Shown here: piece by piece, positions 1-9,891 of the stretch
How the letters are laid out: each line of letters opens with the position of its first letter
Numbering within the stretch: the stretch's first letter is position 1
From: Chara braunii
Taxonomy: Eukaryota > Streptophyta > Charophyceae > Charales > Characeae
Direction of reading: 5' to 3'
Assembly: GCA_003427395.1 (NCBI GenBank)
Contig: BFEA01000153.1
Location: 966,331 to 994,064 of the forward strand
Length of the DNA stretch: 27,734 nt
Translations under genes and position numbers: made by a program
Notes under the pieces: generated by a model
The model's database searches: none
Seen by the model: only the letters and a program-made list of their open reading frames with translations
Told to the model about the DNA's origin: nothing

Positions 1-289
1 CCATGCGGGGTCCTACAGGCGCACGCGTCGCTGCAACGGCCCTACCGGATCATGAATCTGCCGCATAACAGCGCCAGATTCATTTTGATGTGAAAGAGGC
101 CAAGGGTGATACCGCTGAAGTATAGAATGAGGCCCACGTACGGTATTTTGAAAAAGAAGGGCCCTACCGGCTCATGAATCTGGCGCGAAAACAGCGCCAA
201 ATTCGTGAACCGGTAAAAACAGGTCCAGGTTGATGTGGCCACGGCGCGAAGGTGCCTTTTATCCAGGCTGTAAACGTTTGGGCCGGTAG

Positions 290-360
290 TACCAAATGGC
301 CGAGTTTTGGGCGGCCAAAACCGAAAAGGTTTTGGCCGCCCAAAACTCGGCCGTTTGGTA
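290..360. repeat. Near-perfect palindrome (33-bp arms, 5-nt loop)
   Basis: Arms 290-322 and 328-360 are complementary apart from one position, with the loop GAAAA at 323-327. The arms contain GGCCGAGTTTTGGGCGGCC. This is the short version of the palindrome expanded in the next copy at 664-864. Confidence 0.9.
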
Positions 361-663
361 TTAGAGGCCCAATGACTTCCATGCGGGGTACTACAGGCCC
401 ATGCGTTGCTGCAACGGCCCTACCGGATCATGAATCTTGCGCATAACAGCACCAGATTCATTTTGATGTGAAAGAGGCCAAGGGTGGTACCGCTGAAGTA
501 TAGAATGAGGCCCACACATGGTATTTTGAAAAAGAAGGGCCCTACCGGCTCATGAATCGCGCGCGAAAACAGCGCCAAATTCGTGAACCGGTAAAAACAG
601 GTCCAGGGTGATGTGGCCACGGAGCGAAGGCGCCTTTCACCCAGGCTGTAAACGTTTGGGCCG

Positions 664-864
664 GTAGTACCAAACGGCCGAGTTTTGGGCGGCCAAAACC
701 GAAAAGGTTTTGGCGTGTGCTCCTTCTACCAATTATTGGTAGAAAAGTTTTCGGCGTGGGCTCCTTCTACCAATAATTGGTCCTTCTACCAATAATTGGT
801 AGAAGGAGCCCACGCCAAAACCTTTTCGGTTTTGGCCGCCCAAAACTCGGCCGTTTGGTACTAC
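664..864. repeat. About 200-bp expanded palindrome
   Basis: The sequence from GTAGTACCAAACGG at 664 reads back as its complement ending at 864. The outer arms match the short palindrome at 290-360; the middle adds CTCCTTCTACCAATWATTGG blocks in both orientations. One of these blocks is duplicated around 760-790, so the centre is asymmetric. It should extrude as a cruciform and is a likely place for assembly error. Confidence 0.85.
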
Positions 865-1489
865 AGGCCCAATGACTTCCAGGCGGGGTACTACAGGCCC
901 ACGCGTCGCTCCAACGGCCCTACCGGATCATGAATCTGGTGCATAACAGCGCCGGATTCATTTTGATGTGAAAGAGGCCGAGGGTGGTACCGCTGTACGG
1001 TATTTTGAAAAAGAAGGGCCATACCGGCTCATGAATCTGGTGCGAAAACAGCACCAAATTCGTAAACCGGTAAAAACAGGTCCAGGGTGATGTGGCCACG
1101 GGAAGGCGCCTTTCACCCAGGCTGTAAATGTTTGGGCCGGTAGTACCAAACGGCCGAGTTTTTGGCGGCCAAAACCGAAAAGGTTTTGGCGTGGGCTCCT
1201 TCTACCAATTATCCCAAGATTGATTCTAGTTTTGCACATTTGGTAACTAGTTGAGTGAAGCCCTGAAAATCACATGCTGAGTTAGTGAGTAACCAACCCA
1301 TAACTGCTGACGCAAGTACCTGAATTTGAAGGTTCACCATATATAGCTGGCCTGCTCCCTCCTTATTTCGAGCCTTATAACGACCTGTCAAATAATCACC
1401 CTTCTCTTGGCGATGGGACCCTTGCCAAATTTTGGCAAGGACCTTTTGGAGTACCAGCAGGGGTTGTCTGAATGACGTGAAAGGGCTCT

Positions 1490-1490
<1 letters not shown>

Positions 1491-1578
<88 letters not shown>
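1491..1578. repeat. (CT)44 microsatellite
   Basis: An uninterrupted CT dinucleotide run of 88 bases, passing into GTGTCTGTGTG on its right side. Long frames of alternating Arg and Glu across it on the minus strand are artefacts of the repeat. Confidence 0.98.
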
Positions 1579-1582
<4 letters not shown>

Positions 1583-2133
1583 CTGTGTGAAGCGTGTATA
1601 CACACATCATTGCTTTTCTTTTTTTTTCTTTTTGCTCGCTCCTCGCAGCTGTCACTAGCGCACAGGGCAGCGCACTGCGAAGGAATCTAAATTCCCGAAC
1701 GAATTTGAGGGAGGACGAATCATGCAATCCTTGTCACTGAATAACGTATTGGGTAAGTCTGAAAAATGGTGTGTCACGGAAGTTTCACAGCAAAAATATT
1801 GGCGGGGCCCAAGTTTCGTTGCAAAATAAAATATCTTGCCTTGAACCGAGCTCACTACAGCAGCTATGGAAAACGATTCTATTTTCAGAGGGAAGAAGGT
1901 ATGTTCCAGGCCACTGGAACAGCAAATCGTATATAAACGAAACCGAAAGATGATTCTGGTGGAAGGATAGATAGCTGAAAGAGGAGACATGAACCAAGGT
2001 TGTAATGCGCGAAACACATAGATCAAGCACACACAGAGGACGAGAAGAGTTCACCAAGCTCATTGAGGCCAAGGAGTTTAGAAAACATTGTTAACACATC
2101 ACCATCCTCTAAGACAACAATAGTGAAATTCCT

Positions 2134-2162
2134 GAGACACACAGAGACACAGAGACACAGAG

Positions 2163-2220
<58 letters not shown>
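2134..2220. repeat. Compound (AGACAC)n-(AG)27 microsatellite
   Basis: Several AGACAC units at 2134-2166 pass directly into a pure AG run at 2167-2220. It lies about 0.6 kb from the CT run at 1491-1578, in the opposite purine/pyrimidine orientation on the plus strand. Confidence 0.97.
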
Positions 2221-2224
<4 letters not shown>

Positions 2225-2644
2225 ATGAACTCGACAATGTCGACATTAGTGAGCCGTAATCTGCCTCGGATCTCCACATTTACCACGTAGATTATAAAGC
2301 TATTAACAGGTCTTTAGAGGATGAAAGACACTCACACAGGTGGACACGCCGTCAGGCGGAAAACGAAAGCAAGCTACTGACCGGCCAGACTACATCTGCT
2401 GATGTGGCTAACTACCTTTAGACTCGCTGCAATGCCAACCACCCACCCTGCCTTCTTCCTCGACAACCACGACCGCTAAAGAGATGCCCCAATTTGGATC
2501 TTGTCGAAAAACTGCATTGTGCATACCCCATAGCATCCGCCTCTGATTCCACTTTAGATACTCAAGATGGCACAGCTGCCCACATCTCCGACCCTTCTCA
2601 CCCACTATCCACATGGGAGATGGTGGTGGGTGGAGTTCTCAGTT

Positions 2645-3232
2645 CTAAGGACACTTCTTCCATTGGAGGTTGAGGATGAGCACGGGGTTGCAATCGACGG
2701 AGTCGATACCCATGACCGCCTTCTTGCCCTCCACTCGCACCACCATCTTGATGTTCAAGTTGGGTGTGTTGTTGCACTCGCTCCAGACAAGCCTCCGGAA
2801 GTCGTCCGTGAACTCGAAGCTGCCAGTATATGGGCCTTGGATTTTGCGCTCGATCATTGCCGTACCCGTTTGTCCGGAGAGGTAGTAGTGTACCTCATAG
2901 ATGCCTGCGGAGTCCTGGGCGATGTCAGCGAACCAGCGGGCCGTGGCCTGACCGATGGAGACGCTCCAGCCATCCGGGTAGTTTATATAGAAAGACATCT
3001 GGCAAGACTTCCTCTTGCCGGCGGGCAACCCGTCCGTGGTCGCAACCATCCCGCCGAATATGAAGGTGACCATCTTGTAGTCGTTCGACAGCACATAGTT
3101 CGTGTTCTCATAATTGCAGCCCGAGCCTTGGTAGACGACATAGCTGATAGTCACCTCCGGTGGAGCCTGCGCACTTGCCTGAACTGCAACACCGACCAGA
3201 AGCAAGGCCAACAGAAACGTAGAGTGCGCCAT
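2645..3232 (-). CDS. Secreted DUF4360-family protein
   Basis: A 195-residue protein from an ATG at 3230-3232 to a TAG at 2645-2647. Residues 1-21 form a classical signal peptide (hydrophobic core FLLALLLVGVAVQ, cleavage likely after ASA), so the product is expected in the secretory pathway, wall or medium. The mature part follows the DUF4360 pattern in order: GSGC at 36-39, KRKSCQ near 73-78, an aromatic PDGWSVSIG strand near 86-94, YYLSGQTGTA near 116-125, a SEC motif with Cys153, and a closing LQWKKC with Cys194. It has five cysteines; Cys181 appears additional to the usual four. NNT at 154-156 is a possible glycosylation site. The length is close to family norm and there is no intron, stop or frameshift. 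The frame extends to 3331 through a non-ATG codon, but the ATG at 3232 directly precedes the signal peptide and is the better start. DUF4360 has no established biochemical role. This is the only convincing host gene in the window. Confidence 0.88.
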   Translation of the reverse strand: MAHSTFLLALLLVGVAVQASAQAPPEVTISYVVYQGSGCNYENTNYVLSNDYKMVTFIFGGMVATTDGLPAGKRKSCQMSFYINYPDGWSVSIGQATARWFADIAQDSAGIYEVHYYLSGQTGTAMIERKIQGPYTGSFEFTDDFRRLVWSECNNTPNLNIKMVVRVEGKKAVMGIDSVDCNPVLILNLQWKKCP

Positions 3233-3881
3233 TATCTGGTACTTCACCTTCCACCTCCCCCTGTGCGCGCTTTCCTTATGTGCGACAGAAAGGCGGTCCT
3301 CTGAAGACACGAAAGCAGCCGTAAAACACAACTGCTCGCTGCTCCGCTCGACCCCCCACTCGTCAAAGTTTTTCCTACCAGTGTGCGTACAAGCAGTTGC
3401 GCCGATTGCGAGCGCGTGCGCGAAGCAGCGCGATCTAAGCTAGACAGTCGAGTTGATGTCTAGTCGAGGCAGCTCGGTTCGCTTTATTACACTGGCTCAC
3501 GGCAGACACTTCAAGGTCCGCCTCTATCCAGCAGCTATGGGCTTGAATGGTGTCCTCGTGAGTGAGACAAGGCTTCGCTTCGCTCTGCGGCTTTCAGCCT
3601 AATCCGTCCTCTTGTGTTTTTTTTTCTCTCTTTTTCTTTTTTCTCAGAAAAGCCTGGAACATTTTTTCTCTCTTTTCCCTCCTTCCCGTCTTCTTTTCCT
3701 TTTTCTTCTAAGAGATCTCACAAACCAAGAAAAAAAATTGTGTGCCCATGATTACCTTTGTTTTATTTCTGCTTTGTCTTTCCCGCGGCGAGGTCCCAAT
3801 CCCAATAGCTCAGAGGAATGGATTGAGGGTGCGTTTTGCACAGAAATGCAGATCAATCGCGATTTTCGGCACGTTCACATT
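3233..3881. other. Upstream region of the DUF4360 gene
   Basis: No gene is seen here. It must hold the 5' UTR and promoter of the minus-strand gene at 2645-3232. No canonical TATA box lies close to the start; the nearest AT-rich candidate on the minus strand is GTAATAAAG at about 3481-3489, some 250 bases upstream of the ATG. Positions 3617-3720 are pyrimidine-rich, which creates a plus-strand open frame rich in Phe, Leu and Ser that I do not regard as coding. Confidence 0.45.
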
Positions 3882-4251
3882 CAGGGCATGCTCACGCACA
3901 TGGGACCTGTTATCCCAAATCCCCCCCCCAAAAAAAGGTGTAGCGGCCGATCACACACATTTGCCGAAGTACCAAATGTGCTATTTGAGGTCACAGAAGA
4001 CTGCAAACGCCCGTTTCTTTCGCATTTTCTTCAAAAAATGGCAAAAATTTGTTCACAAAAGTTCTTGCACAATTTGTGGATGGCGCAGTGTGACCAGCCA
4101 GGTACCAAATCCCCACTTCTCCAGACGGCCGTGACCTTGTCCCATCTGAAAAGGTACAGCGGTGTGACGTGAACATGCCCAGACCCTCATATCGGCCCTT
4201 CCCAAATCTGCATATTTCGGGGATTTGGGGTCGCAGTGTGAGTACGCCCTC
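3882..4251. mobile_element. Candidate MITE/foldback element D1
   Basis: The left end CAGGGCATGCTCACGC (3882) and the reverse complement of the right end, GAGGGCGTACTCACAC (4251), are imperfect inverted repeats. Similarity resumes inward at CCAAATCCCC on both sides, giving about 40 bp of diverged terminal repeat around a ~370 bp body. A further end of the same type, CAGGGCACGCTCACAC, lies at 4593 without an obvious partner. No transposase is encoded and no target duplication is clear. The long plus-strand frame at 3612-4172 crosses the left boundary and is probably spurious. Confidence 0.55.
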
Positions 4252-4495
4252 AAGCGAGATCGAGAAAATTGGAACCATGGCCCCCTGCGCAAGGATGACA
4301 AGAAAAAATCGAGAAATGCTTCGACTTAACTTTAAAAAAAAAGAAAGTTCCGGGGTGAAGTAGAGAAACCTTGTCCTACGCAGAAAGATTTTACAAACGA
4401 GCCTAGCTCAGGGCGATGTGACAACGTACCACTGTCTTCGCTAATGTGATAAAGTGCAGCAATCTAGCCCTGTGCTTCTGTCTACGTGTGCGCTC

Positions 4496-4553
4496 TGTAC
4501 ATGGGCGATGCTGGTTTGACTGGATATGTACATGGGCGATGCTGGTTTGACTG
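4496..4553. repeat. 27-bp direct duplication, period 31
   Basis: The 27-base block beginning TGTACATGGGCGATGCTGG occurs at 4496-4522 and again at 4527-4553, separated by GATA. It has two exact copies only and looks like a simple tandem slip. Confidence 0.93.
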
Positions 4554-5214
4554 CATACGCTGTACATCATTGATGCCTTCCCTTTCCTAGCTCAGGGCAC
4601 GCTCACACTGGGTACCCAAAATCGTACTACCTTAAAAAAAAAGGGATGCCCGATCTGGGAAAATAGTGGGTAGACCGGTCACCCTTCTTCCCCATTTCGC
4701 AACAGACAGACAAGGTTGCGGCCGCCTGGGATTTGGGTCCTCTTCAAGAATTCAACTGCTCCAATCACCCGGATGGATCGCATTTCCTGGCAATGTCTTT
4801 GTCTTTGAATTTCTTTCTATTTCCGCAGGTTGATTCCAAACAAGAATAAGAAATTTTCGGTCACGTAATTTCGTTTGAAAGGGGCAGTAAATACATCTAC
4901 AGTCAATTTTGACACTGCTCGAATCTGAAATGGCAAAAAACACAAAAATAGCTGCAGTGTATTTCGCCATTTTTAACTCAGGCCGTTTATTCCACGAAAC
5001 CTGCGGCTATCACAATACGGGATTCAAAAGCTTCAACAACCTTTCCCAGAAAGAGAAACAGCGAAACAAACGAAATAGAAAAGCATTGCCAATGACACCC
5101 CTATCTAGGGGAATATTTTAGAGAGATGCGGCCACGCCTTCTATTCAGGATGAAAATGCAGCTGGCTTCAAAACTATTCTTTTTTGGGAAAACTAGGGTG
5201 CAGTCAAGGTTTTC
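4554..5214. other. Intergenic stretch, no gene seen
   Basis: It contains a lone D-type inverted-repeat end at 4593 and a small imperfect palindrome centred on CTGCAG near 4953 (arms AAATGGCAAAAAACAC and GTGTATTTCGCCATTT). Short open frames on both strands over the latter are shadows of one another. Nothing recognisable as a gene. Confidence 0.5.
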
Positions 5215-5634
5215 AGTTTTTTGTTTTTTTTGTTTTTGTTTAGCAAAAACGTGGCTCCGATCTATTTGTGGGGAGCAACACAAGCTNGGAACCGGGCCCA
5301 GCGTCCCTTATAATACAAAAGACCATTGGGATCGTACTTCGGGGCCGGGGTCCCCACAGTCTACCCGGAGAGAGTCAACAGTACCGGAGGCATTATCCGG
5401 TTTCCAATTCTTACTCTATCTGCTTATGCTGAACATCGGTATGAACCAACAGCCACCTGCTGTGTCGTCTTTTCAACCATCTAGTTCCCCATCCATTCAA
5501 GTAGCCATGAAAGTCTATTGAGACCTCTCAGCCCTGTGGCCGTCTGGTCTAAATGCAGTACTAGCCTCTCAAGACCATCTGTGGACTGAGGAAATACATG
5601 AACAAGGAGACCAGCAATGGAAACAAACTCAGAG

Positions 5635-8600
5635 TCACTGTATACTTGCTATCCTGCTTTGTAGTCTGCGCCTGCTACTTTTACAATTTAACCAGGGCCC
5701 CAAAATTGCCCTGTGAGCCTCATCCAAAGTAACCAGCCGATTGTTAATCGCCCATGTCTTTAAGAACCAGATAGGACCTTTACGTTTCCTATCCACAAGG
5801 ATTGTATATCTCATTCGTTTCCGAATCAGAGCTTGTAGTTGGCCTTTACCTGGAAGTTCACCGTTGAACAGAGCATTGTTCCGCGATTGCCAAATGACAC
5901 TCATAATTATACCTCGGCATGTCTGCCCCACGTAGCCCCAACCCGAAGAACAGTCTTTTATGTGAGTACTCATTCCTGTTTGAATCCACTCATCCGACCA
6001 AGGAAAGGCGTGGGATGAGAAAGCTTTCCAGTGTTTTCTCCACCATTGCCATATTCTGAGGGAGAAGGGACAATCAGTCCAAACGTGGGTGGTTGATTCC
6101 CAAGCCCACCTGCATCTGAGACATGCTCTGGGAACTTCCATTTTCCTGGATCTTAGCCATTCCGCTGACGGTATGACATCAAGAGTTTGTAACCATAGTA
6201 GACTGGCGACCTTTTGTTCAGGCATCATCTTGAGGTGTTTCCAGTATCTTAAAAAATTCTCCTCTGTGGATAGCTGTGGGTACTTCATCTGCCAGCGCTC
6301 AACTGCAACTGTTGCTGGTTTTCTTTGTGCTTTATCTCTTTGAATGGATACACCTGTGCTTGGTTTGTATTCCGCTAGTGGCCGAAAAGAGCTTTTCCCT
6401 GTGTTATCTTTCCAACCTTGTAAAAAAGGTTCCACTCGGTAGGAGAGTGCCTCCCTACCCAATGTGCAGTGTTCCTTACCTGATTTATCAAATTTGGAGA
6501 GAACTCTTACCTCTGTTAGGTCTGACCAGTCTTGGTCTGCTTGGATGCTTATCTCCTGTTCGAACTGCAGTTCCTGATTCTGTGCAGTGCCCTGGTTACG
6601 AACCCATTTTTGGACTTTTGTTCCAGTGGCCAGTTCTGGGCCAACCGCTCTCCAGGTACAATCTTGCTCATTTCGTCTGGTAAACCAGGTGTTGTTCGTC
6701 TGAAGTAGTGGTCTTTTAAGTGCACTTGTCCATACTATGGATATTCCTGCTGTTAACTTCCTTAGGTTGTTGGCCACGTTGTGGAGCCTAGGTAATTTAA
6801 GTTTGAGACTGTCTGTCGAGATCCAGTCCAGTTTGTCTAAGTCCCAAATATCCCTTATCTCAATGATGCCTTTGGCTATTCATGCTTTACCAAAACTGCC
6901 AACACCATCACTTGCTGGAAAGGGGGTGTGGTCGTCTTGAAGTATGAGGGGGTTATCGAACAGAGGTTGGATGAGTACTTCGGATCTCGTGGTAGGAGGG
7001 TCTCTAGCGGTGGGTTGGANTTTGTTCCAAGCGNANATGAAACTTCTCCATNTTNTGCTCTTGGGTTTTTTCCTGGCAAAGGAAGGGAGATCTAGACACC
7101 TCCAGACGTCTGATGGGGTAGAGAGGTCCCATTCCTCGGCCAAGATGTATTCTGCTAGTAGTTTCCATGTTTTGATTTGAGTTTCCATCAGGCCTCTAAT
7201 GGGCCATTTAGCGAGTAGTGATATATTTTGTGCTCTTGGGTCCAAAATACCCAGTCCACCCTAGTCACGTTTAGCTGTGATCAATTCCCATGCAACTTTT
7301 GTCATAAATCCTTGTTCTTCTTCTGCTTTAGGTTTCCATAGGTATCTGGCTGCGGCCCTGCGTATTGACATGTATGCCTTGTTTCCTAACAAATGTATGG
7401 TACATGGGAACCATAAGATCGAGAATGCTGCCGACGATAAAACTAGAGCTCTGCCGAATAAAGAGAGAGAGAAACTTTTTTCCCAGTTTGTGATTCGGGA
7501 TACTAATTTGGAGGCTAGCAATGAATCTTGAGTAAAGGAGGCGTCAGAGAGAGAGACTTGAATGCCCAGTAGACGTGTTGAGTTCTGGACTGGGACTCGC
7601 TGCATACCCCAGTCTGAGTCTAATATAAATGGCGAGGGGAGTAAAAAAACTGATTTGTTCCAGTTTATTGAGGCTTCTGATAAAAAGCAATAAGTGTCAA
7701 TGACCTTGTGTAGTTCTTCTAGAGATTCTCTTCTGTTTGCACATGTTACTGTAAGATCGTCTGCGATCGCACTACATTTCAGATGGATAGTGGTAGATAA
7801 TCGGAGTCCAATAATTGCGTCATTGTATCTAATGTTGTCGAGTAGGGTCTCTAGTTGTAGTACGAACAGCAGGGGTGCCAAGGGGCACCCCTGTCTTAGT
7901 GAACGGGTCAGTGGGAACTCCTTTGACAGTCTACCATTCACATTCACTACCGCTGATGCTTTTGAGTACATTGTTCGGACCCATGTGCAAAATGAGCTTC
8001 CAAAGTCCATCTTTTTTAGTGTAGTAGACACAAAAGCCCATCCAACTTTGTCGTAGGTTTTTTCCATGTCCAGACGCATTACCGCCACTTCTCTCTTCTC
8101 CTTGCCAATGATCTCTAGAGTTTGGACGGTTGTTAGTATGTTTCCAAATATAGATCTTCCTTGAACGAAGGCTCCTTGTTCATTTCCTGTTAGCTTCAGT
8201 AGGTGTCTAGCTAATCTCGGAACCAGTGCTTTGGCCAGAATTTTGTATGCTACATTGAGTAAAGAAATGGGTCTCCAATTTCGTATGTCTCGTTTGTCAC
8301 CTTTCTTGTACAGCAAGGTTATCACTCCTTTGACCCAACCCTTTGGTAGTTTTTTTCCATTGAGAATGTTGTTGTAGGCTTGTAGAAGGAAGGGGCCTGT
8401 GGTCTCCCAAGTGGCGATGAATAGTTCCACCGGGAGACCATCTAGGCCGGGGCATTTCCCCGTGGCCATTTGGCTTGCCGCATGTCTGAGTTCTTCTAAT
8501 GTCAAGGGTCTATCTAGATCTATCCTGGCTTGCTGTGTTAGGGTGATCTTCGAGCGGTCCCAAAAGTCCGAATGTGTGGACAAATCGGAATCGAAGGAGT

Positions 8601-9891
8601 CATTTGGTCTTCGGGTGGTAAGAATGTCCTTAAAATAGTCTACTGCATTGGAGCATAAGTCAACCGTGGTTGTTGCTATTGGAGCGTTCAGAGAGGATGG
8701 GCGTGATAGTTCTCGAATTAATGGTTTAGTATTTTTTAACAGGAGGGACCGAAAAGTCATTTTGGTCATGCGATCAAATCCAATAATTCCTCTAACCTTA
8801 AGCCATTCCATCCATTGTTCTTGTCGTAGTGTCTCTATTCGTTCTAGCTCTTGAAGCAGAGATTTCCTGATTTTTTACCAATAGCAATCTGTGTATGCAT
8901 CCTTGCCTAAGTGGGACTCCGCTTCGGTGATCCTTTTCTTAATGTCTTTTTCCTTAGAATTGCGGTTGCCGGCCTTGATTTGAGAGAATACGTCCATCGA
9001 GGATTGAATCATTCTCAAGCCTGCATCTGCCCATTGTTCTTCTTCTTCAAACAGATCTTTGGCTGTTTGCCACCTTTGCATGAGTTTGTTAATCCACTCA
9101 ATGATTCCCGGGTCTTGTAAGTGAGAGACATTTAGTTTGAGGGACTCCACCTGTTGTGTGACGATGTATTCCCCTACCACTGGGTAATGATCGGAGAGGG
9201 TTGCTATTTGCACCTCTACATGTATGCTTCTTTCTGCTAACACTCCTCTAGCTAGAAAAAAATCCAGTCTTCGTCTGGGGCCTACTTGGTAAGAGTTGGG
9301 TTGCGGCCCAAACCAAGTGTACCCCGGAGAATCAGGATTCATGAGTCGGTATATGTCTGTAAACTCATGGTTGGCCATGAAGTCGTTGAGTAAGGTGGTA
9401 TCTTGTCTGATGTTAGTTGCGACTGGGGAATCCAAACCCGGCATCCTGACTGTGTTCCAATCTGCTGCTAATAGGAGGTTTTCTGTGTCAGGTGAAAAGG
9501 ATGGGAGTCTTTCGAAAAAGTTAATCCGTTCACGGTACTCTACCGGAGCATAAATTGACATAACTGCCCAGTCTTCCTCTCCAACTGAGAACTTTACCCA
9601 TACAAATCTGCCTTGAGGATCTGAATAGTTGTCCAATATGTCTAGGTCGAGGTTCTTTTTAAATAGCACTCCGGTACCTCCTCTTGTGCCTGCCGCCGGT
9701 GCCCAAAACTGAGGGCCGCTCCACCGACCTTGGAGTTGATCGATTCTGGCTTGGTCCAATTTCGACTCTTGGATACATAAGATGTGAACATTCTGCGTGT
9801 TGAACCAGGCAGCTAAGCTGGTCCTTTTGTCTTGGTCACATAGTCCACGTATGTTCCAACAAGCGACCTTAATGCGGCTTGGCAAGACCAT
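5635..9891 (-). pseudogene. LINE ORF2: endonuclease, reverse transcriptase, zf-RVT
   Basis: About 1,418 codons in one frame from the ATG at 9889-9891 to TGA at 5635-5637, interrupted by TAA at 8875-8877, TAG at 7261-7263 and TGA at 6880-6882. The N-terminal APE-type endonuclease keeps its key residues: Asn13 (WNIRG), Glu42 (QESK), Tyr114, Asp144/Asn146 (ADWN), Asp210 and SDH at 233-235. Next, at 8811-7261, is the reverse transcriptase: RPISLLNVAYKI, the motif A aspartate in RLDMEKTYD, SLRQGCPLAPLLF, and the motif C ADD at 8-9 residues after KCS. The tail (6777-5635) carries the zf-RVT pattern CLRCRWAWESTTHVWTDC. The family nicks target DNA and primes reverse transcription on it. No frameshift is seen; the breaks are all single nonsense codons. 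The 6990-7060 stretch contains five N bases. There is no RNase H domain. Confidence 0.9.
9869..9891 (-). other. 23-nt ORF1/ORF2 overlap
   Basis: The ORF2 ATG (9889-9891) lies inside the last codons of ORF1, whose TAA is at 9869-9871. ORF2 is in the +1 frame relative to ORF1. The last ORF1 codons read N-N-G-L-A-K-P-H-stop while ORF2 begins M-V-L-P-S-R-I-K. Such an arrangement fits termination-reinitiation or frameshift expression of ORF2; which one is used cannot be read from the sequence. Confidence 0.85.

Larger units (their letters stand above)
1..1212. repeat. Three tandem copies of a hairpin-rich repeat
   Basis: Copies start at 1, 379 and 879, each opening with the block beginning CCATGCGGGG (AGGCGGGG in the third) followed by ACGGCCCTACCGGATCATGA. 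Each copy holds two imperfect hairpins around TGAATCTGGCGC/GCGCCAGATTCA-type arms (in copy 1 about 53-82 and 166-214) and then a GC-rich inverted repeat built on GGCCGAGTTTTGGGCGG. The copies differ in length (378, 500 and about 333 bp) because the terminal palindrome is short in copy 1, expanded in copy 2 and cut in half in copy 3. No credible protein is encoded. It may be a satellite or tandemly arrayed foldback element; no transposase or clear target duplication is visible. Confidence 0.85.
1213..2644. other. Non-coding stretch downstream of the DUF4360 gene
   Basis: Apart from the two microsatellites listed separately I see no gene here. Open frames through it are Arg-Glu or Ser-Leu runs made by translating the AG/CT repeats, or short frames without recognisable domains. 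It must contain the 3' end of the minus-strand gene at 2645-3232, but I could not identify a convincing polyadenylation signal. Confidence 0.6.

Noticed and set aside
1209-1727. 172-codon minus-strand frame with long Arg-Glu run
   Set aside because: It is the CT microsatellite translated; the flanks show no domain.
2567-3304. 245-codon plus-strand frame
   Set aside because: It is antisense to the DUF4360 gene, which has a signal peptide and conserved family motifs on the minus strand.
3612-4172. 186-codon plus-strand frame
   Set aside because: It starts in a pyrimidine-rich tract and crosses the boundary of the foldback element D1; there is no recognisable domain.
5215-5241. Exact LINE 3' end with target duplication
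   Set aside because: The A-rich tail is plausible, but no sequence next to it recurs upstream of ORF1, so the boundaries remain approximate.
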